From G963668605 sp963793625 (GTDB lineage Bacteria > Acidobacteriota > Terriglobia > Bryobacterales > Bryobacteraceae), in NCBI GenBank assembly GCA_963793625.1, contig CAWCAT010000020.1, positions 62,001 through 126,000 of the forward strand: a stretch of DNA of 64,000 nt, in the 5' to 3' direction. Each line of letters starts with the position of its first letter. Position 1 is the stretch's first letter. Position numbers and translations under genes: made by a program. Positions 25,319 through 34,202 of the stretch are shown in pieces. The notes under the pieces are model-generated. The model saw only the letters and a program-made list of their open reading frames with translations. It searched no databases and had not been told where the DNA came from.

Positions 25319-28042
25319 TCAGTTCCAGGAAGAACTTCGCGATCGAACACTCCGCAAAGGCAGCGGGTATCCGAGAAGACACAACTGATCCAGAGCGAAG
25401 AGTACAACGGACTCCATTCCCGCCTGCTCCGCCAAGCGGGCTTCCTTCAGCCAGGCCGTCGGGGCACTGCTTACACCGATCAGGTGGCTCTTCCGATCTC
25501 TCGAGAATCCCAACTCTCGCCCGAACTGTATACTTTCCCTGGCCTTGTTCATTTCCCTTGAAAGCGTGTACGTAAAGCTCTCAGTTTTAAGCGAGTCGAT
25601 GCGCTCCGGTGTCCATGACTCTGCCGGATAGTTCACGATCCGAGCTAGGCGACCTTCATTTACATCGGTCGGATACAATACCTCAAACCGGCAATCGGGC
25701 TGACTCACCCGGACGTGATCGATAATCGCATCCGTGAAAGTGCCGATCACTTTCGGTAGGAATTCCATTTCTTCAGCGTACTCGGCTGGGTCAGCCGTGC
25801 CGTCAGCAATAATCCTCATGTCTCGTCCATACCTCTCGAAGAACAACCCGCGAGTGTACTCATCATAGAACGGCATACCTGTTCCGTCAGAAGGAAAGTA
25901 CCACCATTGCACTTCACCAAATTGAAGGTAAGGAGTGACGCCGCTGCTCGCCATGAGCTGGGCCATGTCATCGTAAACCTGTTTCCAATAAGCCAGACTC
26001 TCGGGAGAGAAATTGGTCTGCAGCGCCGGCGTGTTCAGGAGCACGGCGCCGCCGCTCGGATAGCGTTGGGCGATACCGGCCACCACGGAGGAATCTCCGT
26101 GTTGAAGTTCGGTGCTGAACGCCGCGACCGAATCCATTCCCGAACTCTGAAGGGTCCGGTAAAAGGCCGCGCACCAATCGCGTGCCGCCCGATTCAACCT
26201 GGGGTTAGCAATGAGATCTGTAATCCATTCACCATCTTCACCGCCCGCGAGCAAAGGGCCGGTGACCGTCGCCTGAAAAGCTCCTTCTGTGGGACTGGCC
26301 GCCAGGGTGATTCTGTTTCCATCCTGCCCCATGCTCCGCGAGAAGATTTGCAGCTCGCTACCTTCGGATGTCGCGCGGATTCCAGTGTAACCGTTGTTGA
26401 TTTCGATCTCGAAGGCCTTGGCGATACTCGCGCCCGTGTCGCCCGCGTGATTCAGATGCCTGAGGATGGAGCAGTCTTCGGGGGCCCGATCGCTTCTCCC
26501 AATCACAATGCTGGTGATCTCGCTGGGTACCGGTGTACCACTGAACTCAATGGCTGCTGAAGCATATTGATGGCCTTTACGGAGTAGCTCATAAAACCAC
26601 ATTGCACCCACGTAATGATTCACGCGGCCAAAGAAACCCATGCTCGTGATCATCCACGCCGTTCTTTCGGCGGGCAAGGCTATGGAGTGGTCCGTATCCC
26701 AATCCGTCGCAAGTGCCAGGACCCGGTTCGGGGGCGGCGCAGGCAAGTAATCGACCGGGACCGCGGCTTCGATGAAGTCGAAATAGAAAACAGAATCGCC
26801 GCTATCCCGATGCACTGCTCTGACGCTGTGGGTACCCGCACCGAACTTACCTAGAGGTAAACGCACAAGGCTATCCTCGCCGGCACATCGAAGCTCGTAC
26901 ACCGACGGCGGCGCATCATCTACACTCACCTCGATCGTTGCTCCTGAAGCAGCCAGTCTAGTGCCTAGGTTCAATTCGTGATTGCCGCTGGCGCTGTAAG
27001 TACAACGTGCGCTCCCACCGGGCTCGTCCACGTGGTGGATACTGCCTCCCGAGTAGTTTCCCGTCGCTTTCTGCCACGGCCCGGCATACTCGATGTCCGG
27101 ACTATCGTCCTCAACCCTCAGACTTCCGGGGCCTGGCACTCGATACGACCGCCCGGTTCCAGTTACTTGCCAGCGGCTCACATGCACCGCAAATTCGCTG
27201 CGTTCAAATGCTCCGGCTTGCAGATCTGCCGAATAGGTCCAGCGCATTTTACGAACAGCATTCGTGGGAACGATCTGACCATTCACGTCACGCAAGTTCG
27301 CGAAATCCAGGTCAACCTGCCACGTCGACGGTGATTGCCCTCCCGAGAATTCGACCGAGTTGCGGTCCCACTGTCCGCTTCCGGTTGCATACGCGTAGGC
27401 CCCAAATCGGTTTCCGTTGTGACCAGTGGAATCCGTATAGGTTAGCCGAATCAGTCCACCTATTCTGGTGGCACGTACCACCTGCGAAAAGGAATTAATA
27501 CTTTCCGCAATAGCCTGCGCAGCTGACTCGATTGAGTCATTCCAATAGGTCTGGTAAGTGTGGTGCTCACCGGGCCACGCAAGTCCGACGTACTCACCCG
27601 CACCCGGCAGTACCCGCAGTTCGAATTCAGCTGTGGCAAAGGCGTAGTCCCCTTCCACCGGCACGGCGTAGTTTCTAAGGGGCACCCTATAAAGCACCTC
27701 ACTCCCGCCCAGTGACGACCAGACCCGCAGATACGGCCAGTCCACAGTGGAGTAGAGCACTGAGTCAATCGGAATGCAGTTCGTTCGCGTCTCTTGATAG
27801 CTAAGTTTCAAGCCACTCAGATCACCGTCGGGAAGATTTCGAAACAAGGGATGTTCATACACGTTGTCGCGGTTCCATTCGATCACCGCCCAATCGAACT
27901 GTTGCCGCCAACAGCCGGACAGCGTGAAACCGTCTGCACTCGCTTCACTCAACGCTGCGATTGCTGATGGCCTTTCGAAGTAGCACTGCAGATCGCGGTC
28001 TGGCCGAAGTTTTTGCAATATCTCTGGCATGGTTGTTCTCAC
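25319..28042 (-). CDS. Phage tail-tip protein with predicted C-terminal TIM-barrel (glycosidase-like) domain
   Basis: A 907-residue protein, last in the cassette. The start is GTG at 28042, overlapping the upstream stop by four bases, or ATG at 28030. The N-terminal third has tail-fibre-like beta sequence (residues 95-420). The segment from about 600 to 895 looks like a TIM barrel of the glycosidase-like or GTA-gp15 type: LQFGEVQWWYFPSDG, RYGRDMRII, VLYPTDVNEGRLARIVNYP and MESVVLFALDQL fit successive strand ends. It would be the distal tip that touches or cuts the cell surface. Carboxylates in FGEVQWW and in the following strands could be catalytic, but this is inference. It has no close family I can name. 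Confidence 0.6.
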   Translation of the reverse strand: MRTTMPEILQKLRPDRDLQCYFERPSAIAALSEASADGFTLSGCWRQQFDWAVIEWNRDNVYEHPLFRNLPDGDLSGLKLSYQETRTNCIPIDSVLYSTVDWPYLRVWSSLGGSEVLYRVPLRNYAVPVEGDYAFATAEFELRVLPGAGEYVGLAWPGEHHTYQTYWNDSIESAAQAIAESINSFSQVVRATRIGGLIRLTYTDSTGHNGNRFGAYAYATGSGQWDRNSVEFSGGQSPSTWQVDLDFANLRDVNGQIVPTNAVRKMRWTYSADLQAGAFERSEFAVHVSRWQVTGTGRSYRVPGPGSLRVEDDSPDIEYAGPWQKATGNYSGGSIHHVDEPGGSARCTYSASGNHELNLGTRLAASGATIEVSVDDAPPSVYELRCAGEDSLVRLPLGKFGAGTHSVRAVHRDSGDSVFYFDFIEAAVPVDYLPAPPPNRVLALATDWDTDHSIALPAERTAWMITSMGFFGRVNHYVGAMWFYELLRKGHQYASAAIEFSGTPVPSEITSIVIGRSDRAPEDCSILRHLNHAGDTGASIAKAFEIEINNGYTGIRATSEGSELQIFSRSMGQDGNRITLAASPTEGAFQATVTGPLLAGGEDGEWITDLIANPRLNRAARDWCAAFYRTLQSSGMDSVAAFSTELQHGDSSVVAGIAQRYPSGGAVLLNTPALQTNFSPESLAYWKQVYDDMAQLMASSGVTPYLQFGEVQWWYFPSDGTGMPFYDEYTRGLFFERYGRDMRIIADGTADPAEYAEEMEFLPKVIGTFTDAIIDHVRVSQPDCRFEVLYPTDVNEGRLARIVNYPAESWTPERIDSLKTESFTYTLSREMNKARESIQFGRELGFSRDRKSHLIGVSSAPTAWLKEARLAEQAGMESVVLFALDQLCLLGYPLPLRSVRSRSSSWN

Positions 28043-31000
28043 AGACGAATGGTGACGGTCAGGTCCTGACCTGGAGTTTGTTGGGCAGCACTGGGAACCG
28101 AAACGACATCGAGAGTCAGTCGCGCCCCTTCCGGAAGCGGCGTCAAATCGAAGCCGCTGACCACATTCGAATCCCTCTCCCCTTCAGGAATCGAGAGGCG
28201 ACAGTAGACACCGGTTTCAGTTTTTACATTCACTTCCAATGGCCCGCCCGACGGCCCCTCCCGAACCACCGCAAACACGTCGCGCACGGCTGTCGTTGAC
28301 TCCACGACCAGCGGCGGCACAGCGTCGTTCTCAGCAGCAAGCCATCCGTTCACTTGTAGGCACAACTGTCCTCCTGTTCCAGTCCTGAGGCCGCTATCGA
28401 TGGTCTGAGTGAAACAGCGTTGGGACACCGGGCTATTCCCCCGCGAGTTTGTTACGAAGAACTCGGCGCCTGAAATTCGCGCATTGGGCAGGTGAATCGG
28501 ATAGCTGTAACTCCCGCTCGCCGTAGTTCCGAAGAAATCTTTCGGAAAAGAAAGTACATACGCCTTCTTACCGAGTCGATAGACGCGCGACTGCGCTTCA
28601 TGCGCGATCCCATGACTGCCGTGAGAACCCCGCACCACGCTGCAGGTTCCGTCTTGCAGCACTGCATCCACCACGACGATTTCGCGGTCAATCTGCAGCA
28701 GATCGCCCGCTGCGATTTCTTCCGATGGTGTGACAGTAATGACAAAATCCTCGCTTGAAATCGCCGATCCCAAACGTGCCTCACAAGGCCCGCCCAGTTC
28801 GTTCCAGTACGCCAGAATCAGCGTGCCTGAGTTGATGCTGCGGGTATTGCAAAGATCTCCAAAGCCTATCCCGGCCACCTCCAGGGATCCTCGTCCAAGC
28901 AGCCCCACACCGAAAATCGGCGCGCCTGGGACATCGTCATCCAACTGACTGCCGGCAGAACCCGCGATGCGCCATCTCGTCACAGGCGAACGCGCCTCCG
29001 GACATTCGTTCCCTTGTACGTTGGCGGATCTACCGAGAATCTGAACAGTCGCTCCAGCCCGGTTGGGAATCTCGAACTCCACAGGACTGCTCCGCGTTAC
29101 CGCAGCAAGAATCCAACTGGAATCCGATACCGTAAACGAACTCATCCCATCCGGTTCTGTATCCCAACTGGACGCAACGGTCAGCGTGTCTGCTGAATTA
29201 CCCACGATTACCCGCTCTTGCCCCGCACCTTTGCCGGCAACGATCCGCGCTGTCATTCCGCGATACTCATCCACGATCATCTGCAGCGTCGGATTGCCGA
29301 TCGTGAGACCAGAATGAATGTTGGCTGAACACTCCGGCAGGCGTTCCATTCGCCAGTAGAACTTCGCATGATCGTAGTTCGGATCCGCTGGCCCAATCGC
29401 TAGTGCTTCGATGCCTGTATCGACAAAGGACTGCCCAACTGGAGAGTCAGCGCCGATTCTGAGCAGCCTCGCAGGATCCGTGCCTCGATAGATTCGGAAG
29501 GCTGCAGTCGCCGCAGAAAAGCTCAATGAATGTAGCCTCACTCCGTACGAGCCACCGTCCTCTGGAATTTCGGCTCTGACCAGGAACGATAGTGCGCTCT
29601 CTTCACCACTCTGGTGCACAGCACTAATCGCGTAATAGTAAACGCGGTCTCCCTCAAGCGTCCCACCACCAGCAAGAACCTCCGGATGGAGACTGACTAG
29701 AGGAATGCTCACTCCCGCGGTTGTCGGCTTGCGCGGCTCGACAAAACTCGCAGTGAGGGTGATGCGCGCACCGCCATCGCTATTCTCTTGCGGCTGTTCT
29801 ACAATTCCGAATTTGGTTTCACCGCTTGCAGTGACACTTGTGCCAAGCAATGGGTTCGGCGTTCCGACGCCGTAGCCAGGTTGTTGACCAGTTCCATCTG
29901 CGTTGATGCCATCCCCAACTGCGTACCAGACATCATCGTGCACCTGCGCAGTCAGGACAGTCGTTTCGTAATTCGGACCGGGTGTAACCCGAGAAACTCG
30001 GAACGGTCGCCGCTGCCAGCCCTCTTTGAGATAGCTGACTGTTATCAAGTCGCCGGGCTTGAGCCCCAGCCCTTTCAAATTGGTCGCGAACTCAACGTAA
30101 GTATTGCCTGCAATCGCTTTGTTCAATTGCAGTCTGGCGATCATCGCAGCCTGATAAACATTCGGCAGACCGAGCGCGCTAAGCGCGGCAGTAACTTCCT
30201 GCCCACTTCGCAGGACGTCATTCGAATCGGTGAGAGATAGGCTGTCCTGCTGGTATCCATTGAACTCGTCCTGAAATTCTCCCGAATATCGGTTCGGAGA
30301 ATCAGCGTTACTCTTGGACCACACACGTACACTCGAAGCACCATTATCCGCGCGCAAGATACCTGAGAAGCCGTTGCTGCCGTCTCCAAATTCGTAAGCA
30401 GGCCAACCACCGTTCAACCGCTCAGTCGCGTTGCTGCCTTCCGGTTTCTCGGATTGTTGTCCGTACAGCGTACCTTCCGCACGCAGTTGCAGCAGGCCTT
30501 CGGAGCCAACAGTAAGATACAATCCAGAGCCGTTTCGAATTCCTCGAACAACATCTGCCGCACTCCGTCGCTTCTGTAAAACGAGATTGCATCTGCCTCG
30601 CGGAACACTAACAACTTCGCCGTTAACCCCTGTCGCGGCAGTAAGCTGATCGCAGTCAGCTGCCGTCTTTGCAAAGCTGACCAGATCGATGTCATTGGTC
30701 TGCCATCCACTCCTCCGCAACACATCCAGGATGATCCACGCAGGATTGCTTGTGAACGCGCTGCCGAGCGGCTCACCATCTTCGCTCCAGCGATCAAGCT
30801 TCCCGCCCTCAACCAGCACCTGGATACGCGGTAGGCTCCGCCCATCGCTGATGGTGTTTGGGAGAACAACCGAGAGGACGGCCATGCTTCCGTACGGATC
30901 ACCCACCGGCACGCCACTCGAATCCGTGAAATCAAGATTGAACGAGCCGTTGCGAGCGCCGAGGCTGACGATGTTGTACCAACCAGTCGCCGTCATGTTG

Positions 31001-31950
31001 CTGCCTGACCTTCCCACCGGAATCTCTATGTCGTTTGCGATAACGCGAAGCACTCCCTGGATCTCACCCATCCCGAGCAACACTTCCAGGTGCGTGAGAT
31101 TGCCATCATTGCGCGCGAACACGACCGGCGGATGATACCAGCCAGTCCCATATATCAAAGGCACAAAATCGTTATAGCGGGCCTCGTTTGTAACTATTGC
31201 CGAGGTATGGGTCCCCTTCTCTCCGTAGCTCCGTACCGCAATGCTGGACGGGACAAATTCAATTCCACCGAATCGAGCGGTGGTCCGTCCCAATATGTCT
31301 TTCCGGAACATGCCTCGCTGCTCACATTGCGTACGAGTGCAGTCGCAGGACGTGAACGGCGCTTCCCCAGTCTGGTTTCCGCAGCCATTTTCCTGATCGG
31401 GTGAATATCCGCAGCGGTAGAACAGCCCCTGGCCTTCGACCGCTGCCTGTCGCTGTTCCACAGTTGCCGGAAACACCCACGGACAACGTTTCTGAATCCG
31501 CACATCTGGAAGCACAACGCGCTGCAAGTTCAATCGATTGTTGAACGTTACACGAAAAGTGGATTCAGTGATTTCCTCGGGTGAGTTGGCCACGCCCAGA
31601 AACAACACCCTGGCTTCGGATCCTGGTACCGAATTCTTCAGATCGTAAAAAAGAAAACGCACTGTAACCTTCGCGCTCTTCCAGCCCTCGCTTCTTTCCA
31701 GTTCCGAACAGCGCGAATCGGCGTTGCCCAACACGAGTGAGATCTTCGCCGCACCATCGACACCATCCTCGGAATAGGAACGAAACTCGAAGGCATTGTG
31801 ACGAAGCACCCTGGCCTCGTAACTCCTACCCTCGAACTCAACTGAATGGGTGCTCCAGCACTCGGTGTGCCCGGACTGAAACACGCAGTCAAAAAGCAGC
31901 AGCGGCGTCTCTGTTATCTCTCGTTCTTTGATTTCAGCAATGCTAGACAT
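28039..31950 (-). CDS. Phage tail-tip protein, lambda L-like cysteine domain fused to J-like hub
   Basis: A 1303-residue intact protein. Residues 1-230 resemble the minor tail L / DUF2163 region (GTA gp13): RCPWVF, then Cys180, Cys190, Cys202, Cys204 and Cys209, ending in ARFGGI. In lambda the L protein binds a 4Fe-4S cluster with a comparable cysteine set. Residues about 230-680 look like the central hub (J) that forms the tail tip. The remaining 600 residues hold beta-rich repeats, including a fibronectin-like segment (YYYAISAVHQSGEESALS), of the kind that decorate fibres. It probably caps the tail tube and organises host contact. It follows the minor tail gene by one base. Confidence 0.65.
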   Translation of the reverse strand: MSSIAEIKEREITETPLLLFDCVFQSGHTECWSTHSVEFEGRSYEARVLRHNAFEFRSYSEDGVDGAAKISLVLGNADSRCSELERSEGWKSAKVTVRFLFYDLKNSVPGSEARVLFLGVANSPEEITESTFRVTFNNRLNLQRVVLPDVRIQKRCPWVFPATVEQRQAAVEGQGLFYRCGYSPDQENGCGNQTGEAPFTSCDCTRTQCEQRGMFRKDILGRTTARFGGIEFVPSSIAVRSYGEKGTHTSAIVTNEARYNDFVPLIYGTGWYHPPVVFARNDGNLTHLEVLLGMGEIQGVLRVIANDIEIPVGRSGSNMTATGWYNIVSLGARNGSFNLDFTDSSGVPVGDPYGSMAVLSVVLPNTISDGRSLPRIQVLVEGGKLDRWSEDGEPLGSAFTSNPAWIILDVLRRSGWQTNDIDLVSFAKTAADCDQLTAATGVNGEVVSVPRGRCNLVLQKRRSAADVVRGIRNGSGLYLTVGSEGLLQLRAEGTLYGQQSEKPEGSNATERLNGGWPAYEFGDGSNGFSGILRADNGASSVRVWSKSNADSPNRYSGEFQDEFNGYQQDSLSLTDSNDVLRSGQEVTAALSALGLPNVYQAAMIARLQLNKAIAGNTYVEFATNLKGLGLKPGDLITVSYLKEGWQRRPFRVSRVTPGPNYETTVLTAQVHDDVWYAVGDGINADGTGQQPGYGVGTPNPLLGTSVTASGETKFGIVEQPQENSDGGARITLTASFVEPRKPTTAGVSIPLVSLHPEVLAGGGTLEGDRVYYYAISAVHQSGEESALSFLVRAEIPEDGGSYGVRLHSLSFSAATAAFRIYRGTDPARLLRIGADSPVGQSFVDTGIEALAIGPADPNYDHAKFYWRMERLPECSANIHSGLTIGNPTLQMIVDEYRGMTARIVAGKGAGQERVIVGNSADTLTVASSWDTEPDGMSSFTVSDSSWILAAVTRSSPVEFEIPNRAGATVQILGRSANVQGNECPEARSPVTRWRIAGSAGSQLDDDVPGAPIFGVGLLGRGSLEVAGIGFGDLCNTRSINSGTLILAYWNELGGPCEARLGSAISSEDFVITVTPSEEIAAGDLLQIDREIVVVDAVLQDGTCSVVRGSHGSHGIAHEAQSRVYRLGKKAYVLSFPKDFFGTTASGSYSYPIHLPNARISGAEFFVTNSRGNSPVSQRCFTQTIDSGLRTGTGGQLCLQVNGWLAAENDAVPPLVVESTTAVRDVFAVVREGPSGGPLEVNVKTETGVYCRLSIPEGERDSNVVSGFDLTPLPEGARLTLDVVSVPSAAQQTPGQDLTVTIRL

Positions 31951-31951
31951 T

Positions 31952-32752
31952 TCATTCCTTCTCGGCTGTCGCGAATACTCGTACGCTCGTACTGAACTGA
32001 TTGGGTCCCTCGATTGTCGCGGTCAAGGAGTCCTGGTCGAATCGCGCTTTTGGGAAGACGCCTGCCTGGCCGAATGTCTTCTTATAGCTCGACTCAGCCG
32101 GCTGGCAGTCCACTTGGGCCCCAAAGAGATCCGCGCTTGCACTTGATCCCAGCTCCACCCCGAACGTCACGGCTTCGATTTCGTCTCCAGGACTACCCGC
32201 AAACGCCACTCTCATCCACGATCCACTGCATCGGAAAACTTGCGATTCCTCGCCTGCGCCGCTCGTGCGAATCAATCTGATCTCTTGCCCCTGCTCACCC
32301 CTCACGAAAACGCTGTAGCAGTACATAAGCCCGCCCGGCACGTTCAAGATCTGTTCGATGCGCCCTGCCGCTGGCCCTTGATTCTGGAATCGAGTCGCCC
32401 CCGCTCCCCCAAACGGATCTTCAACATGCGGCGCCATACTGATTAGCGGCGACTTCATCCACACGTTCGCCGCAAAGTCCTCGCTGAAGCTCAGCAGATT
32501 CGCTGTCGGATCCGCAAAATGAAATGTCCCCAACCGGCCTTCGCAGTCTCGAAACAATTCAGAAAGCGCCGACCATTCGTCCACGCTCAGGTTCTTCAGT
32601 CTTAGGTCCCATGTGATCTGTTCAGGAGCCGCGTCAGCCAGTTTGATTTCGCTTCCGCCGGCGGTGCTATTCACGATTGTGCGGAAGGCTCGCGTTTTAA
32701 TCAGCGGATATTGGCAAGGCCCTCCGCTGGAAAGAGCAGGAAAGAATCGCAT
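31952..32752 (-). CDS. Minor tail protein (M/DUF2460-like) with C-terminal lectin-like domain
   Basis: A 266-residue protein counted from the ATG at 32752, placed right after the stop of the preceding gene (TGAGATG). The longer in-frame start at 32863 lies inside that gene and is rejected. The N-terminal 95 residues follow the same pattern as the 119-residue protein upstream: a YPLIKTRAFRTIVN start, WDLRLKNLSVDEWSALSELF, and CEGRLGTFHFADP. A jelly-roll-like domain follows (LSFSEDFAANVWMKSP through FGVELGSSASADLFGAQV), similar to carbohydrate-binding modules on tail proteins. The two genes look like an ancestral duplication with one copy gaining a binding domain. Confidence 0.6.
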   Translation of the reverse strand: MRFFPALSSGGPCQYPLIKTRAFRTIVNSTAGGSEIKLADAAPEQITWDLRLKNLSVDEWSALSELFRDCEGRLGTFHFADPTANLLSFSEDFAANVWMKSPLISMAPHVEDPFGGAGATRFQNQGPAAGRIEQILNVPGGLMYCYSVFVRGEQGQEIRLIRTSGAGEESQVFRCSGSWMRVAFAGSPGDEIEAVTFGVELGSSASADLFGAQVDCQPAESSYKKTFGQAGVFPKARFDQDSLTATIEGPNQFSTSVRVFATAEKE

Positions 32753-32753
32753 C

Positions 32754-33113
32754 TCAGGCCACGTTCTCCTTAACAACCAGCACCATGCTGGTCCGGTTTT
32801 CATCTTGAAGTTCAATCCGGCAGTCGTCATGATCGAAGCTGCACCGAGGGTACTCTCGTCCATCTATCGGGTTGATAAAACTGAACTCAGCATCCCGCCC
32901 CTGCTGGCTTCTGAAGAACTGCTCCAGCTGCGACGACTCCGATTCGTCCAGCAGATCCAATCGGATTTCCCACTTTCGCAGGGCTTTTACACCGGTTCGG
33001 AATCGCTGTTCGCTGCCGTCAATGCATCGCAACACTCGAGTGCGGCACTCCGTCGCCACCTGCAGCGGATACTGCGCAACCGCACCGGTCTTCAATCTCG
33101 GGAATTCGCTCAT
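32754..33113 (-). CDS. Phage minor tail protein (lambda M / DUF2460-like)
   Basis: A 119-residue protein. It starts FPRLKTGAVAQYPLQVATE and continues with WEIRLDLLDESESSQLEQFF, then GRDAEFSFINPIDGREYPRC and SFDHDDCRIE, a strand-helix-strand order shared with lambda M and GTA gp12 (DUF2460) distal tail proteins. Such proteins form the ring at the end of the tail tube that receives the tip. It sits directly after the tape-measure gene and before the lectin-like paralogue, the expected siphophage position. The start is the ATG at 33113, six bases after the tape-measure stop. Confidence 0.6.
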   Translation of the reverse strand: MSEFPRLKTGAVAQYPLQVATECRTRVLRCIDGSEQRFRTGVKALRKWEIRLDLLDESESSQLEQFFRSQQGRDAEFSFINPIDGREYPRCSFDHDDCRIELQDENRTSMVLVVKENVA

Positions 33114-33118
33114 GACTG

Positions 33119-33877
33119 TTAAACCTCGCTGACCACATCATTCAGTGCGTGTGAGCGCAACATCGCGTCCCGAACGGCCGAAGCAATTTGGTCGCTGTGG
33201 TCCATAAAGGACCGGCTGTCCATCGTCTGCACGTTCACCTGGATCGTTGCCGCGCTGCCTCCGCCGGAACCGCCAATGCCGCTCTCGTTCGCCCTCGGGT
33301 CTGCACTCGATGAGCTTCGCTGGGCAGCACTGCTGGTCACACCTTCGTAGTGAATCGGTGCCGGAGCAACATAGCTGGTGAGCGGAACTGGTTCTGCCTC
33401 GCCCCCTTTGAACAGGTGCGATATTCCCGAGATCACTGGCGAGATGCCTGTCGCTTTTAGGAATGGGGAGAAAATCTTTCCCAGTGCGCTCACTGTGGAG
33501 TTGCCGGCCTTTGCAGCCTGGCTCGCCGTATTCTGCACAACGGCATCCGTATTAGCTGCAACGTTCTCCACCTGGGACAGCGTCGTTATCCGCAACTGCT
33601 CCATGCCGTCGCGCAATCGACTGAGCCCGTCAGTAATTGCACTTTGCTCCTGTGCCCCCATGAGCCAATCCACGCTCGAGCTTTGCCCGACCTCGCCGGC
33701 CATACCCGCGGACCCGCCATTCCCGAGAATGCGCAGCGTCTGTCCGCTGCCTGTGGAGTCCGCTTCAACGTTCGCTATCCGGTCAGCCGTGGCACCCCAC
33801 ACCGTTTTGGGAGTGCTCTGTCCCCTGTTCCCGCCGATCACCTCAAGCAACGTCCGTTCCATGTCACTCGTTTCCAT
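33119..33877 (-). CDS. Short tail tape-measure protein
   Basis: A 252-residue protein placed between the tail-assembly chaperones and the minor tail genes, where the tape measure belongs. It has a helical central region (LRDGMEQLRITTLSQVENVA, KAGNSTVSALGKIFSPF), a disordered Ser/Gly part and a C-terminal block, IQVNVQTMDSRSFMDHSDQI, that recurs at the end of tape-measure proteins. The length is unusual: siphophage tape measures are often 600-1500 residues. Using about 1.5 angstroms per residue the tail would be roughly 40 nm, close to gene-transfer-agent tails. The start overlaps the end of the chaperone frame by 14 bases. Confidence 0.65.
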   Translation of the reverse strand: METSDMERTLLEVIGGNRGQSTPKTVWGATADRIANVEADSTGSGQTLRILGNGGSAGMAGEVGQSSSVDWLMGAQEQSAITDGLSRLRDGMEQLRITTLSQVENVAANTDAVVQNTASQAAKAGNSTVSALGKIFSPFLKATGISPVISGISHLFKGGEAEPVPLTSYVAPAPIHYEGVTSSAAQRSSSSADPRANESGIGGSGGGSAATIQVNVQTMDSRSFMDHSDQIASAVRDAMLRSHALNDVVSEV

Positions 33878-34202
33878 GTCTTGCCTCCTCTCTCAGTTCC
33901 TGCTCCAAAACGCAAAGAGCCTCCACCATGCGTGCCGGCCAGCTCTGAACGTCGCCCGACCCCGTCAGCTTCCACACGTTGAATTGCTCCAGGAAACCCT
34001 GGCTGTCAGCGGTTATGAAGCTCTTTGGACATTCCGCCACCGCGTGTGTGCTGCGTGCCCATACTGGTTTTTCTCCGCCCGTCGCTATCGCTTTCGGTTT
34101 CATCCAACCGCAGCGACGCCTCTGGGCCAGACCGGACTTCCTGCATTCACCGCACTTCCATCCGGCCTGGTTTGCAAATTGAAAGTGGAAGGCGATGATT
34201 AG
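33864..34202 (-). CDS. Frameshifted T-domain of tail assembly chaperone (G-T fusion)
   Basis: This frame has no convincing start of its own. It is reached by -1 slippage from the chaperone frame and then encodes about 112 residues up to 33864. It carries WKCGECRKSG, RRRCGW and AECPKSFI, four cysteines spaced like a zinc ribbon, followed by a helical end (RMVEALCVLEQELREEAR). In lambda the equivalent T part of gpGT binds tail tube subunits while the G part binds the tape measure. A cysteine-rich T domain is not something I recognise from textbook phages. An internal Met at 34103 would give only the last 79 residues. Confidence 0.65.
   Translation of the reverse strand, partial: LIIAFHFQFANQAGWKCGECRKSGLAQRRRCGWMKPKAIATGGEKPVWARSTHAVAECPKSFITADSQGFLEQFNVWKLTGSGDVQSWPARMVEALCVLEQELREEARHGNE

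Noticed and set aside
32753..32863. Upstream extension of the lectin-like minor tail protein
   Set aside because: The extension overlaps the preceding coding region; ATG at 32752 directly follows that gene's stop.
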